The notes below the pieces were generated by a model. That model worked only from the letters and a program-made list of their open reading frames with translations, was not told the origin of the DNA and did not search any database. From Rhizomys pruinosus (Eukaryota; Chordata; Mammalia; Rodentia; Spalacidae): 64,000 nucleotides of DNA. Location of the stretch: contig VZQC01006589.1 of NCBI GenBank assembly GCA_009823505.1, forward strand, positions 5,242,122-5,306,121, written 5' to 3'. Below, in pieces: positions 54,851 through 64,000 of this stretch. Within the stretch, counting starts at the first letter, position 1. The number at the start of each line of letters is the position of its first letter. Made by a program: the position numbers and the translations under genes.

Positions 54851-55439
54851 TTTAACATAGGAGAAGATAATTAATTCTAACTGATGAACTCAGTGTTCAT
54901 CCACTACATAATTTGGTTCATTATTTAAATTATGAGATGAATTCATTTCCCATTTCAGTGGTTATTAAACAGAGACAGAGCCTGAGTGCTGACTTAACTG
55001 TTGACTTATGAATAGCGAAATGGTATAAACTCTCCACTGCTGTAGACACAGCAGCCAACACATATTTAACAAAAGTAAAAAACACTAATTCTAACTAGCA
55101 ACAGCTTTAAGGGCAAGTCCTTCTCTGGGAAGAAACCAAAAATGAATGTTTATAAGCCTCTTGCAAAAAATTTAAAATATGAGTTTTTATAGATACCAAA
55201 GTACACAAACCTGTTCTCAATTCTTTAGATTTTTGAAGGGGGCTTTGATAATTAGCAAAGTAATGATCTGCTGCACAAATTATTGGGCCAGGTGGTGAAG
55301 AGTGGGGCAGAAACAATTGTAATTCCCTTAAACATCAGTTTTCTTACCTTTCTTGTGTGAATATGGTCTGCTGTGATTGGAGATGACACAGCTTACAAGA
55401 GACCTTAGCTCAGCTCTGCCCTTCTCGGATACAATAGGC
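54851..55439. other. No recognised feature
   Basis: No gene or named repeat. Confidence 0.4.
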
Positions 55440-55884
55440 GTCGGATTGATTTTTGTTGTTGTTGTTCCCATTTGATTTTATATTATTCCAAAATATGCAT
55501 ACATACATTCCACACACAAATCAAATGTACAAAATCTGAAAATATACTATAGGTTAATCCCAAAGCACATTTAGAGATTTACATTTTAACAGTAAAGTTG
55601 CATGCAGGTAAAAAGAAGTATAACTTTACATTCTCTCTTTTTTTCTAGAATATGAATATTAGTATTCCCGTATGATAGAACATACCATAAGGTTACATAA
55701 GGATAAATTATGAATGGTTGTAGCGTGTATCAATAAAAGAGAAAATTTACAAAACATTTTTAAGTGTTAAATATAATCCTTTTTTTTTTTTTACCAAAAG
55801 ATGTCATGTTTTCCCCCAAGGAAGTGCTTGAAGGTTCCTCCTTGGCAAACCCAAACAACCATCAATCATGCCCCTGTGGATTGC
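55440..55884 (-). repeat. L1 3' UTR fragment
   Basis: Antisense of the block at 36,900-37,300: AAAAGATGTCATGTTTTCCC, AAGGAAGTGCTTGAAGGTTC, TTATGAATGGTTGTAGCGTG and ATTCCCGTATGATAGAACAT. Confidence 0.8.
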
Positions 55885-57109
55885 TTTTTTAAATGAAGAG
55901 GAATAAATCAAGAAGAATTACTGGGATAATACCATAAAACACTATAAAATCTGCAAGGAACCAATATAGGAATCCGCATATTAGCCAACAACACATGTGA
56001 CCAGAGAGTGATTTGCATCAAATAAATTATACAAAGAGGCTAGAGAGAAGGACTTGCTGTGGACCAGTTTTGGGCACATGCCTAGCTTCACTGAAGCCAC
56101 TAAATATACAGGCTTCTCAGGGGATGAAGCTGGCCATACATAAGCACAGAAGGCCTCCTACTCATCAGTTCTTAGGATAAAAGTACAGAAAGGAAGCTGC
56201 TCCTTTCTTTCCAGGTGGAATCTGTGTAACACTTAGATTTGCACAGTTTTCACAGTTAATTCTCCAGCCTTGCCTTCTTCCTCTGCTGTAAATGTCCTGG
56301 CACATCATTTGCTGCATGCCCTTAGCCACCAGATCCTCTGTACAGTTTCAACAAAGCGAGTGTAATGTACCTTGGGAAAATAGATATAGGTAATTTGACA
56401 AATTTAGTATAAATTCATTTCTTTGCCATGTACTGCCTTGCCAGAAAGAAAGGAACCACAATGCAAAAGTGAAAGCAAACACAACAGATAATGAAGTTGG
56501 GTTGGGGTATTAGTAGGAAGAAATGGGAGTGATGTTGGTAGAGATGCAAAGAGAATAGAGAAGGTAAAGACATAAGTACAATAGGAATATATTATGTTTA
56601 CATGTGCATGTATACATGTGTTTGTGTGTTTGTCACACACGCATGTGTGCATATGTGTGTAATTGTCAAAGGGTAAAATAAGAAAGAAACTAATGGAAAG
56701 GAAATATTTATTTTGGTGTTCATTTTTTCATTACTTTAGTACATATACAAATTGTGATCACACTCACCTCCTACCACCTTCCTGGTCCCTATGAATTGAG
56801 CCTGTCTTGTGGTCACAATATCACTTCAGAACCATCTACATCACTTACAGATCATATTCTTAAATTTAATATCATTTTATTCAATTTTATTTATTTATTT
56901 TGCAATAAAGTTTACTTTATTGTAATGCACTCACAAATAAAAGCATTGCACAGCTAGTTTAAGTTAGCAACTCAAACAAATGCTTGCCGGGTGTCAAACT
57001 CTATGCTTCCCAGTGAACTACTGTGCAGTTAAATGGGCATTCAGAAGCCATGAGCTTCATTTGGGGTTTTACACTTTCACTGTCAATTACAATTTTATTC
57101 ACTTATCCA
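55885..57109. other. No recognised feature
   Basis: 1.2 kb; a TG-rich imperfect stretch near 56,600-56,660. No gene or named repeat. Confidence 0.4.
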
Positions 57110-57390
57110 AACAAAGAGAAAAAAACCATGACAGCATTAAAACCAGAAACCAATTAGCTTTATTCTCTTTCATGTTTCATGTGTACCTTCTCACAGTTGA
57201 AGGAGAAATAAGGACTCTCTATGACATAAAATGGCTAAGAGAATTCATGTCCAACAATCCTGCCCTACAAAGAATACTGAAAACAATACTATAAGCAGAA
57301 GAAAGAGATAAACATAGTCAAAAGACTGGAGATTGAAAACAATAAAGCTATAATTACCAAAACCCCAAATAAGATTAAGAATGCAGATAA

Positions 57391-57583
57391 AGAGCCTGGG
57401 GAGATGACTCAGTGGTTAAGAGCACTGACTGCTGTAGCAGAGGACCTGGGTTCAATTCCTAGCACCCACATAGTGCCTAACCAATAGCTGCAGTTCCAAG
57501 GGACCTGATGCCCTCTTCTGACATCCTTAAGCATTTAATGACGTGGGTGCATTTACATATATGTAGGCAATGCAGTCATACAG
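57391..57583 (+). repeat. B3-type SINE
   Basis: CCTGGGGAGATGACTCAGTGG, B-box GGGTTCAATTCC, tail TAGGCAATGCAGTCATACAG, then an expanded purine tail. Confidence 0.9.
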
Positions 57584-57680
57584 AAGAAGAAGAACAAGGA
57601 GGAGGAGGAGGAGGAGGAGGAGGAGGAGGAGGAGAAGGAGGAGGAGGAGGAAGAAGAAGAGGAAGAGGCACAAATAAAAA
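57584..57680. repeat. (GGA)n/(GAA)n microsatellite
   Basis: About 85 bp of GAG/GAA triplets grown from the SINE tail. The plus frame reads a Gly-rich run by chance. Confidence 0.97.
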
Positions 57681-57822
57681 AAAACTAACCAAATAAAAAA
57701 CAAATATTCAGTATTACAGAAATCAACACAAATGTTTTAAATATCAATATCTTCCAATACCCAAACAAAAGTCTCAAGTTAGTTGAATGGACTAAGAACC
57801 AAAATCTGCTGTTATAGAGATG

Positions 57823-58015
57823 GCTCAGCAATTAAGAGTACTAGCTATTCTGACAGAGGACTCCTGTTCAATTCCCAGTACCCACAAAGGACTTATAGTC
57901 ATTCATAACTCCAGTTCTAGATAATCCAGTGCCCTCTTCTAGCCTCTACAAGACAGGACATATGATGTAGTGTACTTACATACATGCAACCAGACATATG
58001 TCTTATTGTTGTTTA
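57823..58015 (+). repeat. B3-type SINE (old)
   Basis: ATAGAGATGGCTCAGCAATTA, ATAACTCCAGTTCTAGATAA, ATACATGCAACCAGACATAT. Diverged. Confidence 0.8.
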
Positions 58016-58463
58016 CAAGAAACATTCTTTTTTCTTTTTTTATTGACATTTTGTATATTTCATACATCGTTTTTCATTCCAATTTGGATACCTTCCCCCT
58101 CTTTGGCCCTCACTCCACCCCAGTTTATGCATTCTGCCATACATGTCTTGCATCTTTCTCTCAGTCTGCCATACATGTCTTGCATCTTTCTCTCAGTCTT
58201 TCCAAGAACTTCTTTTCTGCAGAGGCTTGTTTTGAGCAGAATTTAACTGTTTCAGTCAGTTCTTTGACCTAGTCTTTATGTTGTTGTTACCTTCCTTTAG
58301 TATTACTCCAAATTACACCTCTATAAACAACACATATGTATCAAAATTATGACCTTTGGGAATAAATTGTATGTTAATTCCAAAATGTGTTTTGCTGTTC
58401 ACATTTTCCCTTTAATTTTATATTAGTCTAGAATATCAATACATATCTTCCACCCATATATGG

Positions 58464-58790
58464 TGTGGTGGTTTGAATGAGTGTCCCCATAGGCTTTAAG
58501 TATTCAGACATTTGTCTCCAGTTGGTGGCACTGTTCCTGGAGGTCTTAGAAAGTGTGGCCGTTCTAGAGGAAGTATGTCACTGGGGGCAGGCTTAGTGAG
58601 TTTAACAAGCTTTGCAGTCTCCAGTTGCTCTCTCTCTCTGCATCCTGTGCTCATTGCAAGATGTGACCCTCGGCCTGCTGCTCCAGCTCCAGCCACCATG
58701 CCTCCCACCACAATGGACTCTAATTCCCTGGAATCGTAAGCTCAAATAAACTCTTCCTTTTATAAATTCCATTATAACAGCATAGTTGGT
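58464..58790 (+). repeat. MaLR-type LTR inserted in L1 3' UTR
   Basis: Starts TGTGGTGGTTTGAATGAGTG and follows the LTR at 18,108 closely, including the CTCTCTCTCT run and AAATAAACTCTTCCTTTTAT. The end is ragged, so no target duplication could be fixed. Confidence 0.8.
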
Positions 58791-60365
58791 TTCAGATACA
58801 AATAAATAAAATAATAAAATTGCTCATTTTTCCTGCCAACTGGGGATTTGATATTAACACCCATTTGATGAAGGAAACCATATGTTTTTTTTTTCCTGTG
58901 ACTGTGTTGCTTCACTTAGCATAGTGGCTTCGAGTTCCATCCATTTACCTACAAAGTTCATGATGTCATCTTTCCTTACCCCTGCATAGAACTCCATTGT
59001 GTAGATGTACCACATTTTTGTTATCCAGCCAGCAGTCGAGAGGCACTTAGGTTGGTTCCAGCTCTTTGCTATTGTGAAGAGAGCTGCAATAAACATAGCT
59101 GTGCATGTATCTTTGCAGTAGGATGAGTCTTGTGGGTATGTGCCTAGAAGTGGTATGGCTGGGTCAGGTGGCAGGCTCATTTTGAATCTTTTAAGGGTTC
59201 TCCACACTGGTTTCCACAGTGGTTGTATGAGTTTACATTCCCACCAACAGTAGATGAGTGTTCCCATCTCCCCAAAATCTTTCCAGCATTTGGTGTCTTT
59301 TGTTTTCTTGATCTTGTCCAGTATTATTGGAGTGAGATGATACCTTAGAGTGCTTTTAATTTGTATTTCCTTAATTATTAACAATGTTCAAGACTTTTTA
59401 AGATGTTTCTCAGCCATCTTTACTTCCTTACTGGTGAAGTCTCTGTTCAGCTCTTTACTCCATCTTTTGAGTAGGTCATTTGTTTTCTTCTTTGTTTTTT
59501 AAGTATTCTATATATTCTGGATGTTAATGCTCTGTTACATTTATCAGTGGTGAAGCTTTCCTCCCACTCTGTGGATTTTCTCTTCACTTCCTTGATTGTT
59601 TCTTTAGCTGTACAGAAGATTTTGAGTTTGATGAAGTCTCACTTGTCAGCTGTTGTCCTTATTTCCTATGTGGCTGCTATTTGACTTAGAAAGTCTTTTC
59701 CTATGCCTATGTCTTATAGGTTGCTGCCAACTTTTTCTTCTATCACCTTCAGGGTTTCGGGTTTCAAGTTGAGATCTTTGATCCACTTGGAGTTTATTTT
59801 TGTACAGGGTGAGATCTACAGGTTTAATTTTGTCCTACAAATGGTAATCCAGTTTTGCCAACACCATTTGCTGAAGATGTTGTCTTTCCTCCATTGAGCT
59901 TTTTTGGCCCCATTGCTGAATAGGAGGTGGCTGAATTTATATGAGCTCAAGTTTGGATCTTCAATTTTGTTCCATTGGTTAATGGGTCTGCTTTTGTGCC
60001 AGTACCAGGCTGTCTTTATGACTATAGCACTGAAACATAGATTGAAGTCTGGTCAAGCAATCCCCTCTGTATTGCACTTTTCACTCAGGATTGCTTTAGC
60101 CATTCAGGGTCTTTTGTTTTTCCATATGATTTTAAGGACTTGTTTCCAAGTCTGTGAAAAAGCTCATGGGGATTTTGATTGGGATTACATTGAATCTGTA
60201 TATTAATTTAGGTAGAGTGGACATTTTTACTATGTTAATTTTTCTAATCCATGAGCATGGAAGGGCTTTCCATCTTTTGATTTCATCTTAAATCTCCTTC
60301 TTCAGGGTTTTAACATTTTTGTTATAGAGGTCATTGGTGTCTTTGGTTAGCTTTATTCTCAAGTA

Positions 60366-60367
60366 TT

Positions 60368-60414
<47 letters not shown>

Positions 60415-60417
60415 TTT
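60366..60417. repeat. (TTTA)n microsatellite inside L1 ORF2
   Basis: About 12 TTTA units within the reverse transcriptase region of the minus-strand L1. Confidence 0.96.
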
Positions 60418-62696
60418 TGAGGCTATTGTGATTAGGAAGGTCTCTGTGTATTCCTTCTCCAGTTGCTTATTGTTCATGTAAAGAAAGGTTACTGATTTTT
60501 TCTAGGTTTATTTTGTATCCTGCTAGTTTACTGAAACTTTTAATTGTTTCTTGGAGTTTTCTGGTGGAACTTTTAGCATCCCTTAGGTAAACCATCATAT
60601 CATCTGCAAAAAGGGTTAGTTTTACTTCCTCTTTTCTGATTAATACTCCTTTAATTTTGCTTTCTTGCCTTAACGTCCTAGCAAGCCTTTCAAGCACTGT
60701 ATTGAAGAGGAGTGCCGATAGGGGGCAGCCTTGCTAAGTTCTTGCCTTTAAGTGTAATGCTTCTCATTTTTCTCCATTTAATATGATGTTGACAGTGGGT
60801 TTGTTGTATATGGCTTTGATTACATTGAGGAATGTTTCCTCCAGTCCAAATCCCGCTAGGAAGTTAAGCATGAAGGGATGCTGGATTTTGTCAAAGGCTT
60901 TTTCTGTATCACTTGAAATGATTCTGTGATTTTAATCTTTCAGTCCATTTATGTGTTTTATGATATTTATTGATTTACATATGTCCTTGCATCTCTGGTA
61001 CAAATCCAAGTTGGTTATGATAGATGATGTTTTGGATGTGGGTCCGAATGCGATTTGCAAGTATTTTCTTGAGAATTTTTGCATCTATATTCATTAATGA
61101 GATGGGTCTATAGTTTTCTTTCTTGCTGTGTCTTTTCCTGGTTTTGGTATTAGAGTGATGCTGGCTTCAAAGATGGAATTTGGGAGATTTCCCTCTGTTT
61201 GTATCCTTCTGAAAAGTTTGAGTAGTAATTCTTTTAAGATCTCTTTAAATCTTTTATAGAATTCTGCTCTGAAACCATCTGGGCCTGGGCTTTTTTCAGT
61301 TGGGAGATTTTTTTTTTACTATATCCTCAATTTCCTCAAATATTATAGGTCTGTTTAAGTTGTCAATCTCTTCTTGGTTAAGCTTTGGTGAATCCAAGGA
61401 TTTCAGATATTCATCCTTTTCTCTTAGGTCTTCAATTTTATTAGAGAATAGGTTTATGAAATATTCTCCTTAGATTATCTGGATCTTTTCTTTATCCATT
61501 ATGATGTTTCCCCTGGATCTTTTCTTTATCTGTTGTAATGTTTCTCTTTCATCATGAAATCTATTGACTTGGAGGTGCTCTTTCTTTCTTTTGGTTGACT
61601 GTGCTAGAGGTCTGTCTATTTTGTTTATGTTTGCAAAGAACCAGCTTTTGGATTCATTGATTTTTTTGTATTGTTTTCTTTGCTTTTATTTCATTAATTT
61701 TTGCTCTGCTCTTTGTTATTTCTTCCTGTCTGTTGGGTTTAGGGTTCATTTGTTGTTGTCTCTCAAGTGTTTTTAGCAGCAGTGTTAGATAGTATGTTCT
61801 CTATTTTTTTTAATGTGGGCACTGAGGGCTATACATTTTCCTCCTAGGACTGCTCTTAATGTAACCCACATGTTTTGTTGTGTTGTATTGTCTTTTTCAT
61901 TTAGTTCCAGGAATGCTTTTATTTCATTCTTTATTTCTTCCCTGACCCACTCATTACTCAGGATTGTGTTGTTTAGTCTTCATGTGTTCTTGTAGTTAGT
62001 AGGGCTTATCCTGGTTTTATTATTGAGCTTTATTGCACTGTGGTCTGATAGAATGCATGAAATAATTTCAATCCTTTTGTATTTGTTGAGGTATCTTTTG
62101 TGTCCCAGGACGTGGTCAATTTTGGAGAATGTTCCATGGTGTACTGAGTAGAAAGTATATTCTTTGGTGTTTGGGTGGAATATTCTGTGGACATCTGTGA
62201 GGTCCATTTGGTGTATTTTGTTCGGCTCCAATGTCTCTCTGTTTAATTTTTTTGTCCATTTGAACTATCTAGAGGGCTCAGGGGGTTATTGAAGTCCCCC
62301 AGTTCCCCACTATCAGTGTGCGGGGATTAATGTCTTGAGGTCCTGAAGGATTGTGTTTTTAAAGTTCAGTGCACCAGAGTTTGGTGCATAAACATTTAAG
62401 ATTGTGCAATCTTCCTGGTTAATTGTTCCATTGATAAGGATATAATGGCCTTCTTTGTCTTTTCTGATTAATTTTACTCTGAAGTCTATTTTGTCTGATA
62501 TTAGAATAGCAACTCCTGCTTGCTTTTTGGTACCATTTCTCAAAATATTTTTTTTTCAGTCTTTTCACTCTAAGGTGGTGCCTGTCCCTGAGGGTAAGAT
62601 GGGTTTCTTGTAGAGAGCATATAGATGGATTCTATTTTGTAATAAGTTCTTCCAGTCTATGTCTTTTGATTGGGGAGTTTAGACCAGTAATTTCTT

Positions 62697-62935
62697 TTTT
62701 CAAAATTTCACCTAACTTACTTTACTTTTTTTTCTTAAGCTAATTTTTGAGTGCATTTCATACAACATTTCTTAATCAAATTTAGACTCATTCCCCCATC
62801 CATGCTCACCCCTTACATCCCCCCAGCCCCCACCAGAGCTCATGGATTCTGTCATACATGCTAAGTCCTGTCTTACATCTTTTTCTCAGTCTTTTACAAC
62901 CTTTTCAATGCACAAGTTTACTATTTTTAGACTAT
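62697..62935 (-). mobile_element. L1 3' fragment nested in the L1 ORF2 start
   Basis: About 240 bp matching the 3' UTR block at 8,912 (GCATTTCATACAACATTTCT, AGAGCTCATGGATTCTG, CATCTTTTTCTCAGTC). It splits ORF2 between the codons for LNINSL and TGLNSPIKRH. Probable target duplication tttagaccagtaat (left) and tttagactattaat (right). Confidence 0.75.
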
Positions 62936-63124
62936 TAATATTTAAGGTTATTATGGAGAGATGTGTGCTGTTTTCTTTCAACTTATTTTTTGTTTGCATT
63001 CTTGGTCTAGGTTTTTATTTACTCTGTTATGCTTTTGTTAATTTCTCTCTTTCGTTGCTTGGGGATAGTTGCACCTTTCCTCTGTTCTTTGAATTGCTTA
63101 GAGTATTTTCTGAAGTGTTGGTTT

Positions 63125-64000
63125 TTATGGCATATGTTCTTTCATTTTATTTATGTCATGGAAGATTTTTCTTTCTCCTTCAGCTATAATTGACGCTTTT
63201 TCTGGGTATAGTAATCTGGGTTGGCAACTAAAGTTGTTTAGCTCTGGGAATACTTTGGTCCATGTTCTTCTGGCTTTCATGGTTTGCACTGAGAAGTCAG
63301 GTGTGATTCTGGTGGGTTTCCCCCTTATATGTAACTTGTTGTTTTTCTCTTGTGGCTTTCAGTATTTTGTCCTTGTTTTGAGCATCTAGTGTTTTAACTA
63401 TGATATGACATGGGGAATTTCTTTTCTGGTCTCGTATATTTGGTGTTCTATGTGCTTCTTGTATTTCTATGGGTTTGTCTTTTTTCAGTTTGGGGAACTT
63501 TTCTTCTATTATTCTGTTGAAAATCTGATCAATACCATTCTCTTGGGATTCTTCTCCTTCCTCTATCCCTATGATGTGGAAGTTTGGTCTTTTCATGGTG
63601 TCCCACATTTCCTGGTTGTTCCACTCGGGTTATTTTTTAATTTTTCATAATCTTTACTTGAGGTTTCTAGCTGTGCTGTGTTATCCTATAGGTCTGATAT
63701 TCATTTTTATGCTTCTTCCATTCTGTTTTTGAGGCTTTTTCTCATCCTTTCCTGCTGACTGGATGAGTGTTCAATTTCATTTTTCATTTTATCCTGTGAT
63801 TTCTTCAGTATTTCCACTTCTTTTTGGAGCTTTTCATTCTCTTTTTGTAGCTCCTTGCTTTGCTGGTCAGTTTCTTTTTTCCTTTCAGCCTGAGATCTTT
63901 TCAGTGTTTCCACTTCCTTCTGGAGTTTGTCATTTTCTCCCTCTAGTTCTTTTCAGAATTTGTATTTCTCTTGCTCTAGTTCTTCTCAGAGTTTATCATT
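63125..64000 (-). pseudogene. L1 ORF1 remnant (5' part outside window)
   Basis: L1 ORF1 protein is a trimeric RNA-binding chaperone. Visible on the minus strand are the coiled coil at about 63,950-63,707 (heptad-rich KELQKENEKLQKEVEILKK), the RRM region at 63,608-63,300 (PNFHIIGIEEGEE, a conserved L1 ORF1 motif, and PIEIQEAHRTPNIRD), and the C-terminal domain ending at a TAA at 63,125-63,127 (DFSVQTMKARRTWTKVF; LLYPEKASIIAEGERKIFHD). A frame change lies between the RRM part and the C-terminal domain, near 63,300. The ORF1 start is beyond the right edge. Confidence 0.88.

Larger units (their letters stand above)
57110..57822 (+). mobile_element. L1 ORF1/ORF2 junction fragment, split by B3
   Basis: 57,190-57,390 resembles the end of L1 ORF1 and the inter-ORF region (AAAATGGCTAAGAGAATTCATG; CCTGCCCTACAAAGAATACTG). 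57,730-57,822 resembles the ORF2 N-terminus (AAACAAAAGTCTCAAGTTAG; TGGACTAAGAACCAAAATC). Old and broken. Confidence 0.6.
58854..62980 (-). pseudogene. L1 ORF2 remnant
   Basis: All three parts can be found on the minus strand. The endonuclease region is at about 62,980-62,250 (with QAGVAILISDKIDF and LNVYAPNSGALNF at 62,543-62,313, and MDLTDVHRIFHPNTKEYTFYS near 62,210). The reverse transcriptase region is at about 61,500-60,450 (ADDMMVYL, the FADD active-site motif, at about 60,590-60,620). The C-terminal region is at 59,384-58,854, open for 176 codons (LLGTYPQDSSYCKDTC; KMWYIYTMEFYAGVRKD). Stops, frameshifts and a TTTA array break it. ORF2p nicks target DNA and reverse-transcribes L1 RNA; this copy cannot make a full protein. 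Confidence 0.88.
58018..64000 (-). mobile_element. Long minus-strand L1 running off the window
   Basis: Almost 6 kb of one L1. Read on the minus strand from the right it has ORF1 (64,000 to 63,125), a short spacer, ORF2 (about 62,980 to 58,854) and 3' UTR with poly(A) ending near 58,022. The 5' UTR and the ORF1 start lie outside the window. It carries two later insertions: an L1 3' fragment near the ORF2 start and a MaLR LTR in the 3' UTR. A (TTTA)n at 60,366-60,417 interrupts ORF2. Many stops; not active. Confidence 0.92.

Noticed and set aside
57508..57696. Glycine/glutamate-rich frame
   Set aside because: Translation of the (GGA)n microsatellite in a SINE tail.

Overview
The window is a stretch of muroid rodent (mouse/vole/hamster-type) genomic DNA. 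The evidence is the interspersed repeats: 7SL-derived B1 SINEs, many tRNA-derived B2/B3 SINEs, L1 LINEs, MaLR-type LTRs and an ERV-L (MERVL-like) provirus remnant. I found no host protein-coding gene with an intact multi-exon structure, no tRNA or rRNA gene and no CRISPR. It is best read as AT-rich intergenic (or deep intronic) DNA made mostly of transposons of several ages. The B2/B3 copies do not look like the standard house-mouse form: five share an internal 17-bp duplication. I therefore suspect a muroid other than Mus (inference).

Layout: (1) 1-5 kb: a B3 SINE, then a 5'-truncated ERV-L on the minus strand (3' LTR 554-1023; pol 1344-3911 with RNase H, integrase and dUTPase regions in one frame broken by three TGA stops), then more SINEs. 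(2) 5-18 kb: mostly unrecognised DNA with SINEs, L1 tails, a 35-nt U2 snRNA fragment and microsatellites. (3) 18-20.7 kb: a MaLR solo LTR, a second ERV-L 3' end nested in an older LTR, an unrecognised 106-codon frame and a 27-bp minisatellite. (4) 25-29 kb: an old L1 on the plus strand, interrupted by later insertions. (5) 29.9-30.6 kb: a class II-like solo LTR. (6) 33-38.7 kb: a muroid repeat hosting a short L1 with an unusually early 3' end, then an L1 in a head-to-head (twin-priming-like) arrangement. (7) 40.2-42.4 kb: the most unusual object, a composite LTR element whose two LTRs are inverted relative to each other. It has TG...CA ends and a perfect 5-bp target duplication, and carries a permuted antisense retro-copy of Ccdc91 coding sequence. 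(8) 42.8-45.5 kb: a 2.7-kb L1. (9) 45.5-58 kb: SINEs and unrecognised DNA. (10) 58-64 kb: a long minus-strand L1 with ORF2 and ORF1, running off the right edge.

The pieces do not form a pathway; they record a history of insertions. The nested order (old LTR, then ERV-L; muroid repeat, then L1; L1, then L1 3' fragment or MaLR LTR or B3) can be read directly from target-site duplications that I list for many elements. The composite at 40,220-42,446 deserves priority, because its target duplication implies that the inverted-LTR, gene-carrying molecule was integrated as one unit.
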